Source: Coriaria nepalensis
Taxonomy: Eukaryota > Streptophyta > Magnoliopsida > Cucurbitales > Coriariaceae
Length of the DNA: 64,000 nt
Reading direction: 5' to 3'
Assembly: GCA_027186245.1 (NCBI GenBank)
Contig: CP114481.1
Coordinates: 35,247,501-35,311,500, forward strand
Shown piece after piece: positions 1 to 10,792 of this stretch. A program made the translations under genes and the position numbers. Numbering within the stretch: position 1 is the first letter of the stretch; every line of letters starts with the position of its first letter. Under the pieces are notes generated by a model. The model ran no database searches. It had not been told where the DNA came from and saw nothing but the letters and a program-made list of their open reading frames with translations.

Positions 1-142
1 GTCCTTTCAAGTCAATAACTTATTTCGAAGCAAGTCGAACGAATTCTTATTTTGCACTACAGACATAACTTTAGTGCATAACTTGCAAATGATCATTGCA
101 AGGAAAGTGTGCATTCGTTTAACCTTAAAATCATTTCAATGA
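1..142 (+). repeat. First complete monomer, used as reference unit (class C-like)
   Basis: This unit defines the monomer coordinates used here. Position 1 is the G of GTCCTTTC. Positions 11-25 hold the well-kept GTCAATAACTTAT core. Positions 26-40 are the most variable part (CGAAGCAAGTCGAAC here). Positions 41-46 are an EcoRI-type GAATTC. Positions 54-60 hold GCACTAC. Positions 82-102 hold a 21-bp dyad. Positions 121-126 are AACCTT or AAAATT and separate subfamilies. Positions 131-142 are TCATTTCAATGA. The choice of position 1 is arbitrary because the array is continuous. This monomer recurs at 3977, one 28-mer period later. Confidence 0.95.
82..102. other. 21-bp dyad-symmetry element in each monomer (example copy)
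   Basis: Two perfect 7-bp inverted arms, CTTGCAA (82-88) and TTGCAAG (96-102), flank ATGATCA. The centre also holds the 8-bp palindrome ATGATCAT (89-96), whose axis is offset by half a base from that of the arms. The element recurs at the same monomer position in most of the ~450 units. Known variants replace ATTGC with CTTGC, ATCGC or ATGGC, or use ATGTTC, GGATC, CCAATG, CATGC or CCTGC. It could be a binding site for a dimeric protein or a hairpin in single-stranded DNA or RNA; neither is shown. It does not resemble the mammalian CENP-B box. Confidence 0.8.
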
Positions 143-152
143 GTCATTTCAA
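131..152 (+). repeat. 13-bp direct repeat across the monomer junction (example)
   Basis: TCATTTCAA occurs at 131-139 and again at 144-152, where a GTCA-type monomer begins: TCATTTCAATGAG is followed by TCATTTCAAGTCA. The two copies are 13 bp apart. GTCC-type monomers break the second copy by A to C. The repeat suggests that a short internal duplication took part in the origin of the monomer, or offers a microhomology site for slippage. No length change at this junction was seen in the window, so slippage there is not evident. Confidence 0.7.
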
Positions 153-284
153 GTCAATAACTTATGTGAAACCAAGTCGAATGAATTCTAGTTTTCTACT
201 ACAAACACAACTTTTGTGCATAACTTGCAAATGATCCCTGCAAGGAAAGTTTGCATTCGTTTAACCTTAAAATCATTTCATTGA

Positions 285-426
285 GTCATTTCAAGTCAAT
301 AACTTATTTCATAGCAATTCGAACGAATTCTAGTTTTGCACTACAGAGACAACTTTTGTGCATAACTTGCAAATGATCATTGCAAGGAAAGTGTGCATTC
401 GTTTAAAATTAAAATCATTTCAATGA
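285..426 (+). repeat. Example of class B monomer (CAATTCGAACGAATTC, GAGAC, AAAATT)
   Basis: Class B is recognised by GTCATTTC at the start, CAATTCGAACGAATTC at monomer positions 31-46, CAGAGACAAC at 60-69 and usually TTTAAAATTAAAATC near the end, after which the next monomer normally starts with GTCC. It is one of the most frequent types in the window. Its 5' half contains the AATTCG-AA-CGAATT dyad, which other classes lack. Confidence 0.85.
316..329. other. Class-B-specific dyad AATTCG-AA-CGAATT (example)
   Basis: AATTCG (316-321) and CGAATT (324-329) are perfect inverted arms with a 2-bp AA spacer, overlapping a TTCGAA palindrome and a GAATTC site. The structure exists only in monomers reading CAATTCGAACGAATTC. 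Class A (GTCGAACGTATTC) and class C (GTCGAACGAATTC) lose the left arm, and class A also loses the right. The ATTCCAAC variant (for example 10793) also breaks it. If a protein reads this site, only a subset of monomers would bind, as with CENP-B boxes in alpha satellite; that is analogy only. Confidence 0.7.
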
Positions 427-710
427 GTCCTTTCAAGTCAATAACTTATTTCGAAGCAAGTCGAACGTATTCTAGTTTTGCACTACAGACACAACTTTTG
501 TGCATAACTTGCAAATGATCATTGCAAGGAAAGTGTGCATTCGTTTAACCTTAAAATCATTTCAATGAGTCATTTCAAGTCAATAACTTATTTCAAAGCA
601 ATTCGAACGAATTGTAGTTTTGCACTACAGAGACAACTTTTGTGCATAACTTGCAAATGTTCATTGCAAGGAAAGTGTGCATTCGTTTAAAATTAAAATC
701 ATTTCAATGA

Positions 711-994
711 GTCCTTTCAAGTCAATAACTTATTTCGAAGCAAGTCGAACAAATTCTAATTTTGCACTACAGACATAACTTTTGTGCATAACTTGCAAAT
801 GATCATTGCAAGGGAAGTGTGCATTCGTTTAAAATTAAAATCATTTCGATGAGTCCTTTCAAGTCAATAACTTATTTCGAAGCAAGTCGAACAAATTCTA
901 ATTTTGCACTACAGACATAAATTTTGTGCATAACTTGCAAATGATCATTGCAAGGGAAGTGTGCATTCGTTTAACCTTAAAATCATTTCAATGA
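711..994. repeat. Tandem single-monomer duplication inside the 28-mer
   Basis: Two neighbouring GTCC monomers (711-852 and 853-994) share CGAAGCAAGTCGAACAAATTCTAA, a GACATAA segment and the GCAAGGGAAG end. They differ at ACTTTTG against AATTTTG and at AAAATT against AACCTT near the end. This is a C-C juxtaposition where a C monomer is usually followed by a GTCA monomer, so it looks like a one-unit duplication. It recurs in the second 28-mer copy from 4687. Confidence 0.75.
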
Positions 995-1136
995 GTCATT
1001 TCAAGTCAATAACTTATTTCAAAGCAATTCGAACGAATTCTAGTTTTGCACTACAGAGACAACTTTTGTGCATAACTTGCAAATGATCATTGCAAGGAAA
1101 GTGTGCATTCGTTTAAAATTAAAATCATTTCAATGA

Positions 1137-1278
1137 GTCCTTTCAAGTCAATAACTTATTTCGGAGCAAGTCGAACGAATTCTAGTTTTGCACTACAGAC
1201 ATAACTTTTGTGCATAACTTGCAAATGATCATTGCAAGGAAAGTGTGCATTCGTTTAACCTTAAAATCATTTCAATGA
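1137..1278 (+). repeat. Example of class C monomer (GTCC, CGGAGC, GACAT)
   Basis: Class C starts with GTCCTTTC, carries TTTCGGAGCAAGTCGAACGAATTC in one form (CGAAGC and AAATTCTAATTTT in others), has CAGACATAAC, and usually ends with TTTAACCTTAAAATC. It nearly always follows a monomer ending in AAAATT. C, A and B monomers alternate in pairs and triplets throughout the window and form the base of the larger HORs. Confidence 0.85.
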
Positions 1279-1562
1279 GTCATTTCAAGTCAATAAGTTA
1301 TTTCTAAGCAATTCGAACGAATTCTAGTTTTGCACTACAGAGACAACTTTGGTGCATAACTTGCAAATGATCATTGCAAGGAAAGTGTGCATTCGTTTAA
1401 AATTAAAATCATTTCAATGAGTCCTTTCAAGTCAATAACTTATTTCGGAGCAAGTCGAACAAATTCTAGTTTTGCACTACAGACATAACTTTCGTGCATA
1501 ACTTGCAAATGATCATTGCAAGGAAAGTGTGCATTCGTTTAACCTTAAAATCATTTCAATGA

Positions 1563-1704
1563 GTCATTTCAAGTCAATAACTTATTTCATAGCAAGTCGA
1601 ACGTATTCTAGTTTTGCACTACAGACACAACTTTTGTGGATAACTTGCAAATGATCATTGCAAGGAAAGTGTGCATTCGTTTTACCTTAAAATCATTTCT
1701 ATGA
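1563..1704 (+). repeat. Example of class A monomer (CATAGC, GTATTC, GACAC)
   Basis: Class A starts with GTCATTTC, has TTTCATAGCAAGTCGAACGTATTC and CAGACACAAC. The GTATTC change destroys the EcoRI-type site present in classes B and C, so a digest of the array would leave class A joined to its neighbour. Subtypes carry GTGGATAAC (this one, also 2273 and 13775) or TTTAGAGTC at positions 5-13 (from 12781 onward). Confidence 0.85.
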
Positions 1705-2130
1705 GTCATTTCAAGTCAATAACTTATTTCAAAGCAATTCGAACGAATTCTAGTTTTGCACTACAGAGACAACTTTTGTGCATAACTTGCAAATGATCAT
1801 TGCAAGGAAAGTGTGCATTCGTTTAAAATTAAAATCATTTCAATGAGTCCTTTCAAGTCAATAACTTATTTCGAAGCAGGTCGAACGAATTCTTATTTTG
1901 CACTACAGACATAACTTTTGTGTGTAACTTGCAAACGATCATTGCAAGGGAAGTTTGCATTCGTTTAACCTTAAAATCATTTCAATGAGTCATTTCAAGT
2001 CAATAACTTATTTCAAAGCAATTCGAACGAATTCTAGTTTTGCACTACAGAGACAACTTTTGTGCATAACTTGCAAATGATCATCGCAAGGAAAGTGTGC
2101 ATTCGTTTAACCTTAAAATCATTTCAATGA

Positions 2131-2272
2131 GTCATTTCAAGTCAATAACTTATGTCAAAGCAAGTCGAACGAATTCTAGTTTTCTACTACAAACACAACT
2201 TTAGTGCATAACTTGCAAATGATCATTGCAAGGAAAGTGTGCATTCGTTTAACCTTAAAATCATTTCAATGA
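2131..2272 (+). repeat. Example of class X monomer (TATGTCAAAGC, TCTACTACAAAC)
   Basis: Class X has CTTATGTCAAAGC in place of CTTATTTCAAAGC, TTTTCTACTACAAACAC in place of TTTTGCACTACAGACAC, and ACTTTAGTGC. A sister type has TATGTCAAACC with GTCGAATGAATTC. The pair travels together followed by a CACGTC monomer (AATTTATTTCAAAGCACGTC) from 10935 to 40470, so these three units form a linked cassette that marks HOR copies. Confidence 0.85.
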
Positions 2273-2840
2273 GTCATTTCAAGTCAATAACTTATTTCAT
2301 AGCAAGTCGAACGTATTCTAGTTTTGCACTACAGACACAACTTTTGTGGATAACTTGCAAATGATCATTGCAAGGAAAGTGTGCATTCGTTTAACCTTAA
2401 AATCATTTCAATGAGTCATTTCAAGTCAATAACTTATTTCAAAGCAATTCGAACGAATTCTAATTTCGCACTACAAACACAACTTTTGTGCATAACTTGC
2501 AAATGATCATTGCAAGGAAAGTGTGCATTCGTTTAAAATTAAAATCATTTCAATGAGTCCTTTCAAGTCAATAACTTATTTCGGAGCAAGTCGAACGAAT
2601 TCTAGTTTTGCACTACAGACATAACTTTTGTGCATAACTTGCAAATGATCATTGCAAGGAAAGTGTGCATTCGTTTAACCTTAAAATCATTTCAATGAGT
2701 CATTTCAAGTCAATAACTTATTTCATAGCAAGTCGAACGTATTCTAGTTTTGCACTACAGACACAACTTTTATGCATAACTTGCAAATGATCATTGCAAG
2801 GAAAGTGTGCATTCGTTTAACCTTAAAATCATTTCAATGA

Positions 2841-3408
2841 GTCATTTCAAGTCAATCACTTATTTCAAAGCAATTCGAACGAATTCTAGTTTTGCACTAC
2901 AGACACAACTTTTGTGCATAAGTTGCAAATGATCATTGCAAGGAAAGTGTGCATTCGTTTAAAATTAAAATCATTTCAATGAGTCCTTTCAAGTCAATAA
3001 CTTATTTCGGAGCAAGTCGAACGAATTCTAGTTTTGCACTACAGACATAACTTTTGTGCATAACTTGCAAATGATCATTGCAAGAAAAGTGTGCATTCGT
3101 TTAACCTTAAAATCATTTCAATGAGTCATTTCAAGTCAATCACTTATTTCAAAGCAATTCGAACGAATTCTAGTTTTGCACTACAGACACAACTTTTGTG
3201 CATAAGTTGCAAATGATCATTGCAAGGAAAGTGTGCATTCGTTTAAAATTAAAATCATTTCAATGAGTCCTTTCAAGTCAATAACTTATTTCGGAGCAAG
3301 TCGAACGAATTCTAGTTTTGCACTACAGACATAACTTTTGTGCATAACTTGCAAATGATCATTGCAAGAAAAGTGTGCATTCGTTTAACCTTAAAATCAT
3401 TTCAATGA
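2841..3408. repeat. Tandem dimer duplication (2 x 284 bp) inside the 28-mer
   Basis: 2841-3124 and 3125-3408 are near-identical dimers. Both have the private AATCACTTATTTC (CAATAAC changed to CAATCAC), CATAAGTTGC in the first monomer, and GCAAGAAAAGTG in the second. The marker CAATCACTT appears twice again one 28-mer later, so the dimer duplication came before the 4-kb duplication. Confidence 0.85.
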
Positions 3409-6400
3409 GTCATTTCAAGTCAATAACTTATTTCATAGCAAGTCGAACGTATTCTAGTTTTGCACTACAGACACAACTTTTGTGGATAACTTGCAAATGA
3501 TCATTGCAAGGAAAGTGTACATTCGTTTTACCTTAAAATCATTTTTATGAGTCATTTCAAGTCAATAACTTATTTCAAAGCAATTCGAACGAATTCTAGT
3601 TTTGCACTACAGAGACAACTTTTGTGCATAACTTGCAAATGATCATTGCAAGGAAAGTGTGCATTCGTTTAAAATTAAAATCATTTCAATGAGTCCTTTG
3701 AAGTCAATAACTTATTTCGAAGCAAGTCGAACGAATTCTTATTTTGCACTACAGACATAACTTTTGTGCATAACTTGCAAATGATCATTGCAAGGGAAGT
3801 GTGCATTCGTTTAACCTTAAAATCATTTCAATGAGTCATTTCAAGTCAATAACTTATTTCAAAGCAATTCGAACGAATTCTAGTTTTGCACTACAGAGAC
3901 AACTTTTGTGCATAACTTGCAAATGATCATTGCAAGGAAAGTGTGCATTCGTTTAAAATTAAAATCATTTCAATGAGTCCTTTCAAGTCAATAACTTATT
4001 TCGAAGCAAGTCGAACGAATTCTTATTTTGCACTACAGACATAACTTTAGTGCATAACTTGCAAATGATCATTGCAAGGAAAGTGTGCATTCGTTTAACC
4101 TTAAAATCATTTCAATGAGTCATTTCAAGTCAATAACTTATGTGAAACCAAGTCGAATGAATTCTAGTTTTCTACTACAAACACAACTTTTGTGCATAAC
4201 TTGCAAATGATCCCTGCAAGGAAAGTTTGCATTCGTTTAACCTTAAAATCATTTCATTGAGTCATTTCAAGTCAATAACTTATTTCATAGCAATTCGAAC
4301 GAATTCTAGTTTTGCACTACAGAGACAACTTTTGTGCATAACTTGCAAATGATCATTGCAAGGAAAGTGTGCATTCGTTTAAAATTAAAATCATTTCAAT
4401 GAGTCCTTTCAAGTCAATAACTTATTTCGAAGCAAGTCGAACATATTCTAGTTTTGCACTACAGACACAACTTTTGTGCATAACTTGCAAATGATCATTG
4501 CAAGGAAAGTGTGCATTCGTTTAACCTTAAAATCATTTCAATGAGTCATTTCAAGTCAATAACTTATTTCAAAGCAATTCGAACGAATTGTAGTTTTGCA
4601 CTACAGAGACAACTTTTGTGCATAACTTGCAAATGTTCATTGCAAGGAAAGTGTGCATTCGTTTAAAATTAAAATCATTTCAATGAGTCCTTTCAAGTCA
4701 ATAACTTATTTCGAAGCAAGTCGAACAAATTCTAATTTTGCACTACAGACATAACTTTTGTGCATAACTTGCAAATGATCATTGCAAGGGAAGTGTGCAT
4801 TCGTTTAAAATTAAAATCATTTCGATGAGTCCTTTCAAGTCAATAACTTATTTCGAAGCAAGTCGAACAAATTCTAATTTTGCACTACAGACATAAATTT
4901 TGTGCATAACTTGCAAATGATCATTGCAAGGGAAGTGTGCATTCGTTTAACCTTAAAATCATTTCAATGAGTCATTTCAAGTCAATAACTTATTTCAAAG
5001 CAATTCGAACGAATTCTAGTTTTGCACTACAGAGACAACTTTTGTGCATAACTTGCAAATGATCATTGCAAGGAAAGTGTGCATTCGTTTAAAATTAAAA
5101 TCCTTTCAATGAGTCCTTTCAAGTCAATAACTTATTTCGGAGCAAGTCGAACGAATTCTAGTTTTGCACTACAGACATAACTTTTGTGCATAACTTGCAA
5201 ATGATCATTGCAAGGAAAGTGTGCATTCGTTTAACCTTAAAATCATTTCAATGAGTCATTTCAAGTCAATAAGTTATTTCTAAGCAATTCGAACGAATTC
5301 TAGTTTTGCACTTCAGAGACAACTTTGGTGCATAACTTGCAAATGATCATTGCAAGGAAAGTGTGCATTCGTTTAAAATTAAAATCATTTCAATGAGTCC
5401 TTTCAAGTCAATAACTTATTTCGGAGCAAGTCGAACAAATTCTAGTTTTGCACTACAGACATAACTTTCGTGCATAACTTGCAAATGATCATTGCAAGGA
5501 AAGTGTGCATTCGTTTAACCTTAAAATCATTTCAATGAGTCATTTCAAGTCAATAACTTATTTCATAGCAAGTCGAACGTATTCTAGTTTTGCACTACAG
5601 ACACAACTTTTGTGGATAACTTGCAAATGATCATTGCAAGGAAAGTGTGCATTCGTTTTACCTTAAAATCATTTCTATGAGTCATTTCAAGTCAATAACT
5701 TATTTCAAAGCAATTCGAACGAATTCTAGTTTTGCACTACAGAGACAACTTTTGTGCATAACTTGCAAATGATCATTGCAAGGAAAGTGTGCATTCGTTT
5801 AAAATTAAAATCATTTCAATGAGTCCTTTCAAGTCAATAACTTATTTCGAAGCAGGTCGAACGAATTCTTATTTTGCACTACAGACATAACTTTTGTGTG
5901 TAACTTGCAAATGATCATTGCAAGGGAAGTTTGCATTCGTTTAACCTTAAAATCATTTCAATGAGTCATTTCAAGTCAATAACTTATTTCAAAGCAATTC
6001 GAACGAATTCTAGTTTTGCACTACAGAGACAACTTTTGTGCATAACTTGCAAATGATCATCGCAAGGAAAGTGTGCATTCGTTTAACCTTAAAATCATTT
6101 CAATGAGTCATTTCAAGTCAATAACTTATGTCAAAGCAAGTCGAACGAATTCTAGTTTTCTACTACAAACACAACTTTAGTGCATAACTTGCAAATGATC
6201 ATTGCAAGGAAAGTGTGCATTCGTTTAACCTTAAAATCATTTCAATGAGTCATTTCAAGTCAATAACTTATTTCATAGCAAGTCGAACGTATTCTAGTTT
6301 TGCACTACAGACACAACTTTTGTGGATAACTTGCAAATGATCATTGCAAGGAAAGTGTGCATTCGTTTAACCTTAAAATCATTTCAATGAGTCATTTCAA

Positions 6401-7384
6401 GTCAATAACTTATTTCAAAGCAATTCGAACGAATTCTAATTTCGCACTACAAACACAACTTTTGTGCATAACTTGCAAATGATCATTGCAAGGAAAGTGT
6501 GCATTCGTTTAAAATTAAAATCATTTCAATGAGTCCTTTCAAGTCAATAACTTATTTCGGAGCAAGTCGAACGAATTCTAGTTTTGCACTACAGACATAA
6601 CTTTTGTGCATAACTTGCAAATGATCATTGCAAGGAAAGTGTGCATTCGTTTAACCTTAAAATCATTTCAATGAGTCATTTCAAGTCAATAACTTATTTC
6701 ATAGCAAGTCGAACGTATTCTAGTTTTGCACTACAGACACAACTTTTATGCATAACTTGCAAATGATCATTGCAAGGAAAGTGTGCATTCGTTTAACCTT
6801 AAAATCATTTCAATGAGTCATTTCAAGTCAATCACTTATTTCAAAGCAATTCGAACGAATTCTAGTTTTGCACTACAGACACAACTTTTGTGCATAAGTT
6901 GCAAATGATCATTGCAAGGAAAGTGTGCATTCGTTTAAAATTAAAATCATTTCAATGAGTCCTTTCAAGTCAATAACTTATTTCGGAGCAAGTCGAACGA
7001 ATTCTAATTTTGCACTACAGACATAACTTTTGTGCATAACTTGCAAATGATCATTGCAAGAAAAGTGTGCATTCGTTTAACCTTAAAATCATTTCAATGA
7101 GTCATTTCAAGTCAATCACTTATTTCAAAGCAATTCGAACGAATTCTAGTTTTGCACTACAGACACAACTTTTGTGCATAAGTTGCAAATGATCATTGCA
7201 AGGAAAGTGTGCATTCGTTTAAAATTAAAATCATTTCAATGAGTCCTTTCAAGTCAATAACTTATTTCGGAGCAAGTCGAACGAATTCTAGTTTTGCACT
7301 ACAGACATAACTTTTGTGCATAACTTGCAAATGATCATTGCAAGAAAAGTGTGCATTCGTTTAACCTTAAAATCATTTCAATGA

Positions 7385-9940
7385 GTCCTTTCAAGTCAAT
7401 AACTTATTTCGAAGCAAGTCGAACGAATTCTAATTTTGCACTACAGACATAACTTTTGTGCATAACTTGCCAATGATCATTGCAAGGGAAGTGTGCATTC
7501 GTTTAACCTTAAAATCATTTCAATGAGTCATTTCAAGTCAATAACTTATTTCAAAGCAATTCGAACGAATTCTAGTTTTGCACTACAGAGAATACTTTTG
7601 TGCATAACTTGCAAATGATCATTGCAAGGAAAGTCTGCATTCGTGTAAAATTACAATCATTTCAATGAGTCCTTTCAAGTCAATAACTTATTTCAAAGCA
7701 ATTCGAACGAATTCTAGTTTTGCACTACAGACATAACTTTTGTGCATAACTTGCAAATGATCATTGCAAGGAAAGTGTGCATTCGTTTAACCTTAAAATC
7801 ATTTCAATGAGTCATTTCAAGTCAATAACTTATTTCAAAGCAATCCGAACGAATTCTAATTTCGCACTACAAACACAACTTTTGTGCATAACTTGCAAAT
7901 GATCATTGCAAGGAAAGTGTGCATTCGTTTAAAATTAAAATCATTTCAATGAGTCCTTTCAAGTCAATAACTTATTTCGGAGAAAGTCGAACGAATTCTA
8001 GTTTTGCACTACAGACATAACTTTTGTGCATAACTTGCAAATGATCATTGCAAGGAAAGTGTGCATTCGTTTAACCTTAAAATCATTTCAATGAGTCATT
8101 TCAAGTCAATAACTTATTTCAAAGCAAGTCGAACGTATTCTAGTTTTGCACTACAGACACAACTTTGGTGCATAACTTGCAAATGATCCTTGCAAGGAAA
8201 GTGTGCATTCGTTTAACCTTAAAATCATTTCAATGAGTCATTTCAAGTCAATAACTTATTTCAAAGCAATTCGAACGAATTGTAGTTTTGCACTACAGAG
8301 ACAACTTTTCTGCATAATTTGCAAATGTTCATTGCAAGGAAAGTGTGCATTCGTTTAAAATTAAAATCATTTCAATGAGTCCTTTCAAGTCAATAACTTA
8401 TTTCGGAGCAAGTCGAACGAATTCTAGTTTTGCACTACAGACATAACTTTTGTGCATAACTTGCAAATGATCATTGCAAGGAAAGTGTGCATTCGTTTAA
8501 CCTTAAAATCATTTCAATGAGTCATTTCAAGTCAATAACTTATTTCATAGCAAGTCGAACGTATTCTAGTTTTGCACTACAGACACAACTTTTGTGCATA
8601 ACTTGCAAATTATCATTGCAAGGAAAGTGTGCATTCGTTTAACCTTAAAATCATTTCAATGAGTCCTTTCAAGTCAATAACTTATTTCGAAGCAAGTCGA
8701 ACGAATTCTAATTTTGCACTACAGACATAACTTTTGTGCATAACTTGCCAATGATCATTGCAAGGGAAGTGTGCATTCGTTTAACCTTAAAATCATTTCA
8801 ATGAGTCATTTCAAGTCAATAACTTATTTCAAAGCAATTCGAACGAATTCTAGTTTTGCACTACAGAGAATACTTTTGTGCATAACTTGCAAATGATCAT
8901 TGCAAGGAAAGTCTGCATTCGTGTAAAATTACAATCATTTCAATGAGTCCTTTCAAGTCAATAACTTATTTCAAAGCAATTCGAACGAATTCTAGTTTTG
9001 CACTACAGACATAACTTTTGTGCATAACTTGCAAATGATCATTGCAAGGAAAGTGTGCATTCGTTTAACCTTAAAATCATTTCAATGAGTCATTTCAAGT
9101 CAATAACTTATTTCAAAGCAATCCGAACGAATTCTAATTTCGCACTACAAACACAACTTTTGTGCATAACTTGCAAATGATCATTGCAAGGAAAGTGTGC
9201 ATTCGTTTAAAATTAAAATCATTTCAATGAGTCCTTTCAAGTCAATAACTTATTTCGGAGCAAGTCGAACGAATTCTAGTTTTGCACTACAGACATAACT
9301 TTTGTGCATAACTTGCAAATGATCATTGCAAGGAAAGTGTGCATTCGTTTAACCTTAAAATCATTTCAATGAGTCATTTCAAGTCAATAACTTATTTCAA
9401 AGCAAGTCGAACGTATTCTAGTTTTGCACTACAGACACAACTTTGGTGCATAACTTGCAAATGATCCTTGCAAGGAAAGTGTGCATTCGTTTAACCTTAA
9501 AATCATTTCAATGAGTCATTTCAAGTCAATAACTTATTTCAAAGCAATTCGAACGAATTGTAGTTTTGCACTACAGAGACAACTTTTCTGCATAATTTGC
9601 AAATGTTCATTGCAAGGAAAGTGTGCATTCGTTTAAAATTAAAATCATTTCAATGAGTCCTTTCAAGTCAATAACTTATTTCGGAGCAAGTCGAACGAAT
9701 TCTAGTTTTGCACTACAGACATAACTTTTGTGCATAACTTGCAAATGATCATTGCAAGGAAAGTGTGCATTCGTTTAACCTTAAAATCATTTCAATGAGT
9801 CATTTCAAGTCAATAACTTATTTCATAGCAAGTCGAACGTATTCTAGTTTTGCACTACAGACACAACTTTTGTGCATAACTTGCAAATTATCATTGCAAG
9901 GAAAGTGTGCATTCGTTTAAAATTAAAATCATTTCAATGA
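7385..9940. repeat. HOR block 2: 9-mer, 1278 bp, 2 copies
   Basis: 7385-8662 and 8663-9940 carry the same nine monomers. Markers 1278 bp apart include CTTGCCAATGATC, CAGAGAATACTTTTG with GTCTGCATTCGTGTAAAATTAC, ATCCGAAC with AATTTCGCACTAC, TTTGGTGC with ATCCTTGC, and GAATTGTAG with TTTTCTGCATAATTTGC. One copy difference is CGGAGAAAG (near 7979) against CGGAGCAAG. The order changes at 9941, where AAAATT replaces AACCTT just before the boundary. Confidence 0.92.
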
Positions 9941-10792
9941 GTCCTTTCAAGTCAATAACTTATTTCGGAGCAAGTCGAACGAATTCTAGTTTTGCACTAC
10001 AGACATAACTTTTGTGCATAACTTGCAAATGATCATTGCAAGGAAAGTGTGCATTCGTTTAACCTTAAAATCATTTCAATGAGTCATTTCAAGTCAATAA
10101 CTTATTTCATAGCAAGTCGAACGTATTCTAGTTTTGCACTACAGACACAACTTTTGTGCATAACTTGCAAATGATCATTGCAAGGAAAGTGTGCATTCGT
10201 TTAACCTTACAATCATTTCAATGAGTCATTTCAAGTCAATAACTTATTTCAAAGCAATTCGAACGAATTCTAGTTTTGCACTACAGAGACAACTTTTGTG
10301 CGTAACTTGCAAATGATCATTGCAAGGAAAGTGTGCATTCGTTTAAAATTAAAATTATTTCAATGAGTCCTTTCAAGTCAATAACTTATTTCGAAGCAAG
10401 TCGAACGTATTCTAGTTTTGCACTACAGACACAACTTTTGTGCATAACTTGCAAATGATCATTGCAAGGAAAGTGTGCATTCGTTTAACCTTAAAATCAT
10501 TTCAATGAGTCATTTCAAGTCAATAACTTATTTCAAAGCAAGTCGAACGTATTCTAGTTTTGCACTACAGACACAACTTTGGTGCATAACTTGCAAATGA
10601 TCCTTGCAAGGAAAGTGTGCATTCGTTTAACCTTAAAATCATTTCAATGAGTCCTTTCAAGTCAATAACTTATTTCGAAGCAAGTCGAACAAATTCTAAT
10701 TTTGCACTACAGACATAACTTTTGTGCATAACTTGCAAATGATCATTGCAAGGAAAGTGTGCATTCGTTTAACCTTAAAATCATTTCAATGA
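9941..10792. repeat. Transitional stretch of six monomers
   Basis: Six full 142-bp monomers lie between the 9-mer block and the 8-mer block and do not repeat locally as a unit. They read CGGAGC, CATAGC, a class B unit with GTGCGTAAC and AAAATTATTTC (10225), CGAAGC/GTATTC (10367), TTTGGTGC (10509) and CGAAGC/AAATTC (10651). The last four form a cassette seen again at 27549, 31383 and 38625. Confidence 0.8.
10225..10792. repeat. Four-monomer cassette reused in three HOR contexts
   Basis: The sequence of units class B with GTGCGTAAC and AAAATTATTTC, CGAAGC/GTATTC, CAAAGC/TTTGGTGC/ATCCTTGC, and CGAAGC/AAATTCTAATTTT occurs here and at 27549-28116, 31383-31950 and 38625-39192. The TTTGGTGC unit varies (GACCCAAC in the 27-mer, ACTGTGGTGC at 38909). 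What follows differs: ATTCCAAC here, GTGGAT units elsewhere. Shared private variants show common descent across 28 kb. Confidence 0.85.

Larger units (their letters stand above)
1..7384. repeat. HOR block 1: 28-mer, 3976 bp, 1.86 copies
   Basis: Monomers 1-28 (1-3976) are repeated in the same order from 3977 to 7384 (24 monomers), where the order breaks at a GTCC monomer (7385). Marker variants agree at exactly 3976 bp: TTCTTATTTTGC at 1 and 3977, TATGTGAAACC at 143 and 4119, the TATGTCAAAGC unit at 2131 and 6107. Differences seen by eye are few, for example GAACGTATTC (copy 1) against GAACATATTC near 4445, AATCATTTC against AATCCTTTC near 5102, CACTACAG against CACTTCAG near 5310, and AAACGATC against AAATGATC near 5910. 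Such similarity suggests recent duplication of a 4-kb segment, or an assembly duplication. Confidence 0.93.

Noticed and set aside
26..43. CENP-B-box-like match around TTTCGAAGCAAGTCGAACG
   Set aside because: The box core needs TTCG, then A, then CGGG at fixed spacing. Here TTCG and the A are present but CGGG is not, on either strand (CGGAGC in class C is in the wrong place). Two short matches in a 142-bp unit are expected by chance.
53..78. TGCAC / GTGCA inverted repeat with a 16-bp loop
   Set aside because: Arms are only 5 bp and the loop is long, so a stable hairpin is unlikely. It is kept in most monomers simply because the monomer is kept.
74..114. Possible ancestral 35-bp period (GTGCAT at 74 and 109)
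   Set aside because: 142/4 is 35.5, but only six bases match well and the other two expected positions show no convincing copy.
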